A DNA stretch of 64,000 nt, from NCBI GenBank assembly GCA_964523885.1, contig CAZFYX010000025.1:1-64000 (forward strand). The letters are read 5' to 3'. The position numbers were made by a program, and so were the translations under genes. The notes beneath the pieces were generated by a model that did no database searches, was not told the DNA's origin, and was given only the letters and a program-made list of their open reading frames with translations. Positions 7,595 to 16,719 of the stretch are shown here, in pieces (positions within the stretch are counted from its first letter, which is position 1; every line of letters begins with the position of its first letter). The stretch comes from SHXO01 sp964523885 (GTDB taxonomy: Bacteria; Pseudomonadota; Gammaproteobacteria; Burkholderiales; SHXO01).

Positions 7595-8308
7595 GTGAAG
7601 CCCGTCGCGATCTTCCGCCACAGCCCGACCGAGGGGCCCGGCTACCTCGCCACCTACCTTGACCAGGCCGGCATGCCGTGGGAGTTGATCCCCATCGACG
7701 AGGGCGCGGTGGTGCCGCAAGGCACGGATCGCTACAGCGGACTGGTGTTCATGGGCGGCCCGATGAGCGTCAACGACGATCTGCCCTGGATCCCGCCCGT
7801 CCTCCAACTGATCCGCGACGCCGTCGCAAGAGATGTGCCGGTGCTGGGCCATTGCCTCGGGGGCCAGCTGATGGCCAGGGCATTGGGCGGCACGGTGTCC
7901 CGGACGAGCCTCAAGGAGATCGGCTGGGGCGAGGTGCGGGTGGCGGACAACGACGCAGCGCGCGCCTGGTTCGGGCCTGCCTGCCCCGGCTTCGTGACAT
8001 TTCACTGGCATGGTGAAACGTTCTCGATTCCGCGCGGGGCCATGCCGGTACTGTCGAGCCCGTTCTGCCAGAACCAGGGCTTCGCCCTGGGGCCTCACCT
8101 GGGGCTGCAGTGCCACATCGAGATGACGGGGGACCTGGTGCGAAGCTGGGTGGACTCCGGAGCGCGCGAGCTCGCCCGGGGCGGCAGCCCGGGCGTGCAA
8201 TCGGCAGCGGTCATCCTGTGCGATCTCGATGCGCGCGTCGCGTCCCTGCGTCGCGTGGCTGACGTGGTCTACCGAAACTGGGTGAGGGGACTGAACCGGC
8301 AAGGCTGA
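7595..8308 (+). CDS. Class I glutamine amidotransferase-like protein
   Basis: A free-standing GMP-synthase-type amidotransferase domain (237 residues). The nucleophile elbow is GHCLGGQ with Cys87; the catalytic dyad partner is LQCHIEM with His174 and Glu176, so the triad is complete. Such stand-alone domains include gamma-glutamyl hydrolases of polyamine or glutamyl amide catabolism and uncharacterised YfeJ-like proteins; the sequence does not decide. Starts at GTG 7595, since no ATG gives a full N-terminal strand (VAIFRHSP). No convincing Shine-Dalgarno sequence precedes it. Divergent from the retropepsin gene with a 15-base gap. Confidence 0.83.
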   Translation: MKPVAIFRHSPTEGPGYLATYLDQAGMPWELIPIDEGAVVPQGTDRYSGLVFMGGPMSVNDDLPWIPPVLQLIRDAVARDVPVLGHCLGGQLMARALGGTVSRTSLKEIGWGEVRVADNDAARAWFGPACPGFVTFHWHGETFSIPRGAMPVLSSPFCQNQGFALGPHLGLQCHIEMTGDLVRSWVDSGARELARGGSPGVQSAAVILCDLDARVASLRRVADVVYRNWVRGLNRQG

Positions 8309-8312
8309 AGCC

Positions 8313-8392
8313 AACCGCAGCGACGCTGAGGCGCGGCGTCACGCAGAGAACACCGGCCTTCCTCCGCGTTCCTCTCCGCGCCTCCGCGGTTG
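8313..8392. repeat. Dispersed inverted repeat, copy A
   Basis: Left arm begins AACCGCAG (8313), right arm ends CTCCGCGGTT (8392). The arms are imperfectly complementary and the left one carries an extra stretch. It begins five bases after the amidotransferase stop codon and fills the gap to yajQ. Same family as the elements at 9499, 20187 and 23562. Confidence 0.7.
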
Positions 8393-8402
8393 CCGCAGGA
8401 CT

Positions 8403-8888
8403 TCAGTCCCTGAAGTTCTGGTACTGCAGCGGATAGTCGGTGATCGACTTGCGCACCAGGGCGATGGCGTCCTGCAGGAGGTCCTTCTTGGCCCCGGACA
8501 CGCGTACCGCGTCGCCCTGGATGCTGGCCTGGACCTTCAGCTTGCTGTCCTTGATCAGCTTGACGATCTTCTTGCCCAGCTCCTGGTCCACCCCGGTGCG
8601 CACGGTGATCACCTGCTTGACCTTGTCGCCGCCGATCTTCTCGACGTTGCCCTTCTTCAGGCTGCGCACATCGACGTTGCGCTTCGCGAACTTGCCGATC
8701 AGCACGTCGTACACCTGGCCCAGCTTGAACTCGTCGTCGGCGTAGACGGTGAGCTCGGTATCGGCCTGCTCCACCCGCGAATCCGACCCCTTGAAATCGA
8801 AGCGGGTGGAGATCTCCTTGTTCGCCTGGTCGATCGCGTTGCGCAGCTCGACCTTGTTGACGTCGGAGACGATGTCGAAGCTCGGCAT
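8403..8888 (-). CDS. yajQ: YajQ family nucleotide-binding protein
   Basis: A 161-residue cytoplasmic protein with two ferredoxin-like halves and the family opening MPSFDIVSDVNKVELRNAIDQ. Conserved features include TRFDFKGS and the lysine-rich GKKIVKLIKDSKLKVQASIQ. In Xanthomonas and Pseudomonas, YajQ proteins bind cyclic di-GMP and cooperate with a LysR-type regulator; whether this one does is inference. Starts at ATG 8888, 12 bases after the HslV-like gene stop, so the two are probably co-transcribed. Confidence 0.95.
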   Translation of the reverse strand: MPSFDIVSDVNKVELRNAIDQANKEISTRFDFKGSDSRVEQADTELTVYADDEFKLGQVYDVLIGKFAKRNVDVRSLKKGNVEKIGGDKVKQVITVRTGVDQELGKKIVKLIKDSKLKVQASIQGDAVRVSGAKKDLLQDAIALVRKSITDYPLQYQNFRD

Positions 8889-8900
8889 GGACTCAACCCC

Positions 8901-9476
8901 TCAGGGACGCAGCAGCTTCACCGTGTGCCAGGTCATCGGCAGCCCGGTGCAGTCGTCGAACTCCGCCGAGCACTCGATCGCGTGCTGCGCCAGCGCCAGC
9001 GCATCGCGCGCGGGATCCGGGTACGCGGAGAACATCGCTCCCAGGGCATAGTCGCTGCCGGTGCCGTAGGCGTAGAAGCGCGAGAACTCCTGTACCGTGC
9101 GGTGCCCCGATACGCCGAAGATCCCATGCGGGTTGGCGATGAGCACGTCCAGGCGCGACGATTCCAGCGCGTCCTCCTTGTCCTCCTCCGGCATGACGTA
9201 GTAGCGCTCCTTGAGCACCGCATGCATCTTGTTGAAGGTGCGGAAGATCTCCGACTGGTTCTTGAGCCGGACGTCGTTGGCCGAGGCGAAGTAGTCGGCC
9301 AGGATCAGCTTGAACGTGGCCGAGCCCGTGATGCCGATGTAGCTGTCGCCCACCTGCAGGATCTTCTCGTGGTTGGCGATGTAGGTCGCGCTCTCCTTCG
9401 CCGACCCCCACTTGGTGAGGGTGTCGGCGGCGATGGCGGCGAGTCCGTTCTTGCGGACGACGGCTATGGTGGTCAT
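8901..9476 (-). CDS. HslV-like Ntn-hydrolase (proteasome-type peptidase homologue)
   Basis: A 191-residue protein of the proteasome/HslV fold. After the initiator Met the sequence begins TTIAVVRKNG, giving the N-terminal nucleophile Thr1; Asp17 (IAADTL) and a lysine in NHEKILQVG match the HslV catalytic set. The glycine-rich SYIGITGSATF corresponds to the substrate-channel segment of HslV. It is not the canonical HslV: sequence after residue 60 diverges and no hslU is adjacent. The family is usually annotated as an MTTIA-type proteasome-like hypothetical. Whether it self-assembles or needs an ATPase cannot be told from sequence. Confidence 0.75.
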   Translation of the reverse strand: MTTIAVVRKNGLAAIAADTLTKWGSAKESATYIANHEKILQVGDSYIGITGSATFKLILADYFASANDVRLKNQSEIFRTFNKMHAVLKERYYVMPEEDKEDALESSRLDVLIANPHGIFGVSGHRTVQEFSRFYAYGTGSDYALGAMFSAYPDPARDALALAQHAIECSAEFDDCTGLPMTWHTVKLLRP

Positions 9477-9498
9477 GTTACGGCTTGCCCCTTAAAGC

Positions 9499-9636
9499 AA
9501 CCGCAGAGGCACGGAGGCGCAGAGAACAGCATTGAGGACACGAGCATTGGTCGTCGCACTCCAGCTGGATCGGTATGGTCGCCGGACATCTCTCTTGTTC
9601 CTGTGCGCAACTCCGCGCCTTTGCGCCTCTGCGGTT
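9499..9636. repeat. Dispersed inverted repeat, copy B
   Basis: Left arm 9499-9524 (AACCGCAGAGGCACGG...), right arm 9611-9636 (...GCGCCTCTGCGGTT). The arms complement each other over about 26 bases with several mismatches, around an 86-base centre. It fills most of the gap between argG and the HslV-like gene; the right arm ends 10 bases from the argG stop codon. Confidence 0.78.
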
Positions 9637-9646
9637 GCAGTACGCC

Positions 9647-10864
<1,218 letters not shown>

Positions 10865-10903
10865 TGCTTGGTCTGAGTTGTGGATGATTGAAGTTGTGTC
10901 AAA

Positions 10904-11434
10904 TCACGTGCGGTTGGGGTCGTCCTGCTTCTGCTCGTCCGGCCCGTCCTCGTCACCCTCGAATACGCCGTCGTGCCACTGACCCATGAACATGCGTCCG
11001 TCGGGGCGGCGGTACTGGCCGCTGCCGTTGGGCTTGCCGTTCTTCCACTGGCCGTCGTACCAGCTGCCGTCCGGGGCCTCGTAGCGGCCCATGCCGTTCT
11101 GCAAGCTCTGCTGCCACTCCCCGTCGTACTTCCCGCCGTCGGCCTTGTAGAGCGTCCCACGGCCCTCCGCCCAGCCCATCTCGAGGTTGCCCTCGTAGCG
11201 GTCGTCCTCCTTGCCGTTCATGTACCACTGCAGGACGCCCTGGCCGGTGGCGAAGCCGTTCCTGCAGCCCCCGGTCCAGGTGATGGTCTCGCCGGCCCGG
11301 GGGAAGGGGTTGGCGACCTTGCAGCCCTTCTTGTCGGCGATCCACTCCTCCGGCTCGGAGGCGGCGTGGGCGACGGCGGCCAGGGACATGGCAAGCACCA
11401 AGGCTGCCACGAGGCGCGAAAGTATTCCCTTCAT
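10904..11434 (-). CDS. Exported MORN-repeat protein
   Basis: A 176-residue protein with a signal peptide (hydrophobic residues about 7-24, cleavage near AHAASEP). It is followed by at least four MORN-type beta-hairpin repeats: YEGNLEMGWAEGRGTLY, YDGEWQQSLQNGMGRYE, YDGQWKNGKPNGSGQYR and FMGQWHDGVFEGD. A preceding GETITWTGGCRNGFATGQG looks like a degenerate repeat. The C-terminus is short and acidic. Bacterial MORN proteins often act as structural or anchoring modules; no partner is evident. Its position between argF and argG seems functionally unrelated to arginine synthesis. Starts at ATG 11434. Confidence 0.83.
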   Translation of the reverse strand: MKGILSRLVAALVLAMSLAAVAHAASEPEEWIADKKGCKVANPFPRAGETITWTGGCRNGFATGQGVLQWYMNGKEDDRYEGNLEMGWAEGRGTLYKADGGKYDGEWQQSLQNGMGRYEAPDGSWYDGQWKNGKPNGSGQYRRPDGRMFMGQWHDGVFEGDEDGPDEQKQDDPNRT

Positions 11435-11454
11435 TTACAGTCCTTTACGATTTG

Positions 11455-11473
11455 AAAAGGCTGCGAGGCAGCC
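11455..11473 (-). terminator. Putative intrinsic terminator after argF
   Basis: On the minus strand GGCTGC-CTC-GCAGCC is followed by TTTTC. The 6-bp stem with a 3-base loop is modest, but it lies between argF and the MORN gene in the right orientation. It ends only 20 bases before the MORN start, so it could act as an attenuator instead. Confidence 0.5.
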
Positions 11474-11600
11474 GGACCGCCCGGGGTGCCGGGCACAGCC
11501 GGTAGGACCGGCGCCGGCTGCGTTTGGTTGCGAGGACAAGAATACCCTACCGGGGGCACCTGCCCCGGCGCCGCAGGGCAGGGCGGTGCCGCGGCTGGGT

Positions 11601-12539
11601 CTACGCGGTCACCGTGCCCAGCAGCAGGAACTCCATCAGAGCCTTCTGGGTATGGAGCCGATTCCCTGCCTCTTCCCACACCACGCTCTGCGGCCCGTCG
11701 ATGACGGCGGCTTCCACCTCCTCGCCGCGGTGGGCGGGCAGGCAGTGCATGAACAGCGCATCGGGCCGGGCCAGCTTCATCATGGCCGAGTCCACCCGGT
11801 AGTCGGCGAAGCGGCGCTTGCGCTCCTCCGCCTCGTCCTCGAAGCCCATGCTGGTCCACACGTCGGTCGTGACCAGGTCGGCGCCGCGCACGGCCTCGTG
11901 GGGGTCGCTGAAGCACTTCAGCTGGCCGTTGGCCTCGCCCGCGCTGCGCTCGAGCTCCAGCTCGTAGCCCGGCGGGCTCGCCACATGCAGCTTGAAATCG
12001 AGGATCCGGGCGGCCTGCACCCAGGTGTTGCAGACGTTGTTGGAGTCGCCCACCCAGGCCACGGTGCGGCCACTGATCGCGCCGCGGTGCTCGATGAACG
12101 TGAAGAGGTCGGCCAGGATCTGGCAGGGGTGGTACTCGTCGGTCAGCCCGTTGATCACCGGCACACGCGAGTGGCGCGCGAAGCGGTCGACGATGTCCTG
12201 CTGGAAGGTGCGGATCATCACCAGGTCGACCATCCGCGAGATCACCTGCGCCACGTCCTCGATCGGCTCGCCGCGGCCGAGCTGCGTGTCGCGCGAGGTG
12301 AGGAAGATCGCGCTGCCGCCCAGCTGGGCCATGCCGGCCTCGAACGACACCCGGGTGCGGGTGCTGTTCTTCTCGAAGATCATCGCCAGGGTCCGCCCTG
12401 CGAGCGGCTGGTGCAGCTGCCCGCTGCGCTGGCGTTCCTTGAGCTGTGCGGTGCGGCCGAACAGGTATTCCAGCTCGGCGCGGCCGAGATCCTTGAACTG
12501 GAGGAAGTGGCGCGGGGTGCGCGGGTTGATGGGGCTCAT
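11601..12539 (-). CDS. argF: Ornithine carbamoyltransferase
   Basis: Converts ornithine and carbamoyl phosphate to citrulline. The 312 residues include the carbamoyl phosphate site STRTR (59-63), the HPCQ motif, the DVWTSMG region and the ornithine-loop HCLPAHRGEE. Starts at ATG 12539, 49 bases downstream of the argD stop, and is very likely co-transcribed with argD. The gene order decarboxylase-argD-argF(-MORN-argG) places three arginine-pathway enzymes on one strand. Confidence 0.97.
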   Translation of the reverse strand: MSPINPRTPRHFLQFKDLGRAELEYLFGRTAQLKERQRSGQLHQPLAGRTLAMIFEKNSTRTRVSFEAGMAQLGGSAIFLTSRDTQLGRGEPIEDVAQVISRMVDLVMIRTFQQDIVDRFARHSRVPVINGLTDEYHPCQILADLFTFIEHRGAISGRTVAWVGDSNNVCNTWVQAARILDFKLHVASPPGYELELERSAGEANGQLKCFSDPHEAVRGADLVTTDVWTSMGFEDEAEERKRRFADYRVDSAMMKLARPDALFMHCLPAHRGEEVEAAVIDGPQSVVWEEAGNRLHTQKALMEFLLLGTVTA

Positions 12540-12588
12540 GGCAGGCGAGGGCGGGGAACCGGGTTCGACGAGGCGCCGGGCGATGCGC

Positions 12589-13776
12589 TCAGCTGGCAGC
12601 GGCGAGCGCTCCGGCGAATTCGTGGATCAGGTCGGCGACGGCGTCCACCAGCATGCGCGCCTCGGCAGCCTGCAGCACCAGCGGCGGCAGCAGCCGGACG
12701 ACGGTGTCGGCCGTCACGTTGAGGATGACGCCGCGCTCCATGGCCCGCGTCACCAGCTCGCCGCACGGACGGTCCAGCTCGATGCCGATCATCAGGCCCG
12801 TGCCGCGGATCTCGCGCACGGCGGCCACGTCGTGCAGCCGCGCGTGCAGGCCGCTGCGGATCAGCTCGCCCATGCGCTGCGCGTTGTCGAGCAGGCCTTC
12901 GTCGGCGATCACGCCCAGGGTCGCGCTGGCCGCGACACATGCCAGCGGGTTGCCGCCGAAGGTGGAGCCGTGGCTCCCCGGCTTGAACACGTGCGCGGCG
13001 GCGCCCGCGGCCAGGCACGCGCCGAGCGGCACGCCGTTGGCGAGGCCCTTCGCGAGGGTGAAGACGTCGGGACGGATGGCCGCGTGCTGGTACGCGAACC
13101 AAGTGCCGGTGCGGCCCATGCCGGTCTGCACCTCGTCGAGCATCAGCAGCCAGCCGTGACGGTCGCACAGGGCGCGCAGCTGCTGCAGGTAGCCGAGGTC
13201 GGGCACGTTGACGCCGCCTTCGCCCTGGATCGGCTCGACCAGCACGGCGACGATGTTCTTGTTGTGGGCGGCGAGGTTGGCCAGGGCCTCGACGTCGTTG
13301 TAGGGCACCCGCACGAAGCCCGACAGCAGCGGCTCGAAGCCCGCCTGCACCTTGCGGCTGCCGGTGGCCGAGAGCGTGGCGATGGTGCGGCCGTGGAAGG
13401 CCTTCTCCATCACCACGATGGTGGGCTGCTCGATGCCGCGGTGGTGGCCGTGCAGGCGGGCGAGCTTGATCGCCGCCTCGTTGGCTTCGCAACCGGAGTT
13501 GCAGAAGAACGCCGCGTCCATGCCGGCCACTTCGCAGAGCCGATCGGCCAGCCGTTCCTGCTCCGGGATGCGGTAGAGGTTGGAGGCGTGCACGATGCGC
13601 GCGGCCTGGTCGCCGATGGCGCGCACGTAGGCCGGATGCGCGTGGCCGATGCCGGTCACGGCGATGCCGCACAGCGCGTCCAGATAGCGCTTGCCCTGGG
13701 TGTCCCACAGCCACACGCCCTGGCCGCGCTCGAAGGCGATCGGCAACCGGGCATAGGTGTTCATCAGGTGCGTCAT
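12589..13776 (-). CDS. argD: Acetylornithine aminotransferase
   Basis: A PLP-dependent class III aminotransferase for N-acetylornithine (and often succinyldiaminopimelate). It has 395 residues; the PLP region includes FCNSGCEANEAAIKLAR, LMLDEVQTGMGRTG and the active-site lysine in FTLAKGLANGVPLGA. ATG 13776 (MTHLMNTYARLPI) is preferred to an upstream ATG at 13812, because the family starts just before NTYARLP. A second in-frame ATG lies at 13764. Followed 49 bases later by argF. Confidence 0.96.
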   Translation of the reverse strand: MTHLMNTYARLPIAFERGQGVWLWDTQGKRYLDALCGIAVTGIGHAHPAYVRAIGDQAARIVHASNLYRIPEQERLADRLCEVAGMDAAFFCNSGCEANEAAIKLARLHGHHRGIEQPTIVVMEKAFHGRTIATLSATGSRKVQAGFEPLLSGFVRVPYNDVEALANLAAHNKNIVAVLVEPIQGEGGVNVPDLGYLQQLRALCDRHGWLLMLDEVQTGMGRTGTWFAYQHAAIRPDVFTLAKGLANGVPLGACLAAGAAAHVFKPGSHGSTFGGNPLACVAASATLGVIADEGLLDNAQRMGELIRSGLHARLHDVAAVREIRGTGLMIGIELDRPCGELVTRAMERGVILNVTADTVVRLLPPLVLQAAEARMLVDAVADLIHEFAGALAAAS

Positions 13777-13901
13777 GGCGTTGCGGGCTCCAGAAAAGCA
13801 ACACGGCGGCACGGGCCGCCGTGGAGGAGAGCTATGGCTAGGGAGAGGTATTGTTATCCCAATCCCCGGTCCGGCGCAAGGCGGGGCAGGTCAGGCGCTG
13901 C

Positions 13902-15905
13902 TCAGGCCGACTTGAGCTTCTTCAGGCCCTTCTCGTCCGAGGCGGTGAGCACCCGCATGCAGGGCATGTAGCCGTCGTACACGATGCCGTGGAGCTCGAC
14001 CCGCTTGTGGCTGCGCAGCAGGCCGGCCAGGTACTGGATGATCTCCTGGGTGATGAGCTGGCCCGGCACCAGCACCGGGATGCCGGGCGGATAGGGCACG
14101 ATCTGGTCGGCCGCCACCTTGCCCATCAGCGCGGGGTTGATGCGGTCCTGGTCGTCGAGGATCGGCACGGCCTGCCCGCCGCAGTAGAACGCGTCGCGCG
14201 GCAGGTACTTGAGCGAGGTGAAGCGCGGGATCTCCGGGCTGCGGTACAGGCGGCGCGGGGCGCGGCGCTCGCGCACGATGCGCATCAGCGCGTCGTAGAG
14301 GCGCGAGACCTTGCTGCGCGTGGTGCCCACCGTGAGCAGCAGCGACAACGTGTTGAAGGTCGACTTCTCGACCTGGATGTTGTAGCGCTCGAACAGCTCG
14401 TGCTGCAGCTCCTCGACGGTGAAGCCGCACTCGGAGATGTCCACCGTCACCTTGGTGGGATCGAGCTGGATGTTGTCGTTGCGCACTTCCTCGGGCAGCA
14501 GGTCGTCGAGCTCGAGCACGCGGAACACGCCGGTCGAGTTGATCTGCTGGCGCAGCTCCTGCGCCAGCATCAGCGTGCGGTTGAGCAGCTTGTAGCCCTC
14601 CATCACGGCCTGCTTGCGCGCCACGTCCAGGCTCGCGATCATGCTGTACTGCGGACTCGTGGAGGTGTGCATGTTGAAGTTCTCCCGGAAGATGTGCTCG
14701 TTGAAGTCCGGGTCGTTCACATGCAGCATGCTGGCCTGCGAGAAGGCCGACAGGATCTTGTGTGTGCTCTGCGTGGCGTAGTCCGCGCCCGCCTCGAGCG
14801 CGGTGGGGCGGAAGGACGGATGGAAGCGCGCGAAGCCGTACCAGGCCTCGTCGATCACCACCTTGATGCCGTGCTTGTGCGCCGCCTCGATGATCGGCGC
14901 GAGGTCGTAGCGGAAGCCGTCGTAGGTGCACGAGGTGAGCACCAGCGCCTCGGCATCCGAGTGCTCCTCGATCGCCTTGAGCAGGGTCTTCTTCGGAATC
15001 GGCCCGAAGATGCCGTACTTGCGGTTGACCGACGAGTCCAGGTAGATCGGGTGCGCGCCAGACAGCACCACGCCGTGGTGCACCGACTTGTGGCAGTTGC
15101 GGTCGAGCAGCAGCTTCTCGCCCGGCGCGATCAGGGTCTGGAAGATGACCTTGTTGCTGGTCGAGGTACCATTGGTGGCGAAGAACGTGCGGCGTGCGCC
15201 GAACGCCTTCGCAGCCATCTTCTGCGCCTCCAGGATCACGCCGGTGGGCTCCATGAGAGAGTCGAGCATCGGTACCGATACCGACAGGTCGGCGTCGAAG
15301 ATGTGCTCGCCCATGAACTCGTAGAAGTCGCTCACCCAGGGGCTGTCGCGCAGGCTGTCGCCGGAGGAGTGCCCCGGCGTGTGCCAGGCGTCCTTCGCCA
15401 TCAGCACGTAGCTCTTCAGTGCGTCGTAGAAGGGCGTGTCCGAGCGCTCCTGGATCTGGGCATTGAGGATGCGGTACATGCCGCGGTAGTCGCGCTCCTC
15501 GCGGTAGAAGTAGCCGTCCACCGCCTCGGTGAACAGGGCGTCGACCACCTCGTCCTCCTGTTCCTTGGCGATCAGCACGTACACGTCGAGCTCGGGCCGC
15601 AGGCGCGTGACGCGCTGGACCAGTTCCAGGGCCGACATCTGCAGGTTGCGCGAGCTGTTGCCGCTCTCGCTCTTCAGGGTGTAGAGGGTGTCGTCGACGA
15701 TCACGGCCTGGATGTCGCCGTCCTCTTCGATCGTGCGCAGCGCGTCGCGGGCGGTGGTGACGCCGACGAAGCTGATCCCGAGCGGGTTGTCGAGGCTCTT
15801 GGCCGCCGCGTTGAGACCCCGGATGAGCTCCTTCAGGACCAGGGTCTCGTCGTTGATCACCAGGATGCGGCTGACGGGCTTGCGCATGCTCAGGCCGTTC
15901 TGCAT
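13902..15905 (-). CDS. Orn/Lys/Arg decarboxylase (group III, PLP)
   Basis: Decarboxylates a basic amino acid to a polyamine precursor (agmatine, cadaverine or putrescine). The 667 residues have the three-part architecture of the inducible bacterial enzymes: an N-terminal flavodoxin/receiver-like wing (ILVINDETLVLKELI..., about 1-130), the PLP core with the lysine in STHKILSAFSQASML, and the C-terminal domain (KYLPRDAFYCGGQ). Sequence alone does not fix the substrate; the arginine-biosynthesis neighbours make arginine or ornithine attractive, but this is inference. It is 125 bases upstream of argD. ATG 15905 is used; ATG 15887 is an alternative. No clear Shine-Dalgarno sequence marks either. 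Confidence 0.9.
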   Translation of the reverse strand: MQNGLSMRKPVSRILVINDETLVLKELIRGLNAAAKSLDNPLGISFVGVTTARDALRTIEEDGDIQAVIVDDTLYTLKSESGNSSRNLQMSALELVQRVTRLRPELDVYVLIAKEQEDEVVDALFTEAVDGYFYREERDYRGMYRILNAQIQERSDTPFYDALKSYVLMAKDAWHTPGHSSGDSLRDSPWVSDFYEFMGEHIFDADLSVSVPMLDSLMEPTGVILEAQKMAAKAFGARRTFFATNGTSTSNKVIFQTLIAPGEKLLLDRNCHKSVHHGVVLSGAHPIYLDSSVNRKYGIFGPIPKKTLLKAIEEHSDAEALVLTSCTYDGFRYDLAPIIEAAHKHGIKVVIDEAWYGFARFHPSFRPTALEAGADYATQSTHKILSAFSQASMLHVNDPDFNEHIFRENFNMHTSTSPQYSMIASLDVARKQAVMEGYKLLNRTLMLAQELRQQINSTGVFRVLELDDLLPEEVRNDNIQLDPTKVTVDISECGFTVEELQHELFERYNIQVEKSTFNTLSLLLTVGTTRSKVSRLYDALMRIVRERRAPRRLYRSPEIPRFTSLKYLPRDAFYCGGQAVPILDDQDRINPALMGKVAADQIVPYPPGIPVLVPGQLITQEIIQYLAGLLRSHKRVELHGIVYDGYMPCMRVLTASDEKGLKKLKSA

Positions 15906-16331
15906 GGATGGGCTGGAGAGTTGGTGTTGTCGTTGACGGGGGCAGGAAGCGGGGCCCGGCGCGGGGCGATTCTGCTAACATCCGGCGCCATGTCCGCCGC
16001 GGCGCTCGCGCCCGCTCTCCCGCGCCTCTCCTCCCGCCTTGCCCACGCCTGCACCAGGACCCCTGCCGTCCGGTCCAGGTCCGGCCGTTGCCATGCGTCA
16101 GGGAAAGGCATGCGCGCCATGGTTGGAAGTGCGCTGCTAGGGAACGCCTGCGGGCGCGCGGCTGGCGCACCCGGGGCGCGGCGTGAAGCCGTCGGGGTGC
16201 GGATGATCGGCGCGGAGGCGTGCGGACTGAAGCGGCGCCAGGGCGCCGAAGGTCAGGGGCGGTGGAGCACCCGGGGCGGGTGGCTCCGGCCCGTCCCCGG
16301 AAAGGGTGCTACCGGCCACGCAGGGTGGCGG
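15906..16331. other. Intergenic region without a recognised gene (426 bp)
   Basis: Lies between the decarboxylase start and the rpsT stop on the minus strand. Short open frames exist on both strands, but they are GC-rich chance frames with no recognisable protein. It should hold the decarboxylase promoter, though I cannot identify one. One imperfect hairpin (GGAGC...GCTCC, about 16262-16290) lacks a U-tract. Confidence 0.6.
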
Positions 16332-16595
16332 TCAGGGCAGCGCCTTGATGGCGGCCTGCAGGCGGCTCTTGTAGCGCGCCGTGGTGTTGGCGTGGACGAT
16401 GCCCTTGCGGGCCACTCCGTCGATCACGCTGCGCTCGGCATCGAGCGCAGCCTGCGCGGCGGCCTTGTCGCCGCCGGCGATGGCCTTGCGCACCTTCTTG
16501 ATCGCGGTGCGCAGCTCGGAGTGCAGCGAATCATTGTGGGCGCGGCGCTTTTGCGCCTGGCGCGCGCGCTTGCGCGCCTGTGCGGTGTTAGCCAT
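16332..16595 (-). CDS. rpsT: 30S ribosomal protein S20
   Basis: Primary 16S rRNA-binding protein of the small ribosomal subunit. The 87-residue basic helical protein has the family N-terminus ANTAQARKRARQAQKRRAHN and the conserved KGIVHANTTARYKSRL. AAGGA precedes ATG 16595 by an optimal distance. It is divergent from murJ with a 124-base promoter region, a common proteobacterial neighbourhood. Confidence 0.98.
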   Translation of the reverse strand: MANTAQARKRARQAQKRRAHNDSLHSELRTAIKKVRKAIAGGDKAAAQAALDAERSVIDGVARKGIVHANTTARYKSRLQAAIKALP

Positions 16596-16719
16596 TGCGG
16601 TTCCTTGCCGATAACGCCCCCAGGCGAGATTGCTGGCGGGCTAAGACTTTGAAAAAGGGCAAGATGATACCTGCCTGCGGGCACGGATGCAAGGGCATTG
16701 CCGTCCCGGCGGCCGCGCC

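Noticed and set aside
13851..16652. 933-codon plus-strand open frame opposite the decarboxylase and rpsT
   Set aside because: Antisense shadow composition, no recognisable domain, and it crosses the rpsT gene.
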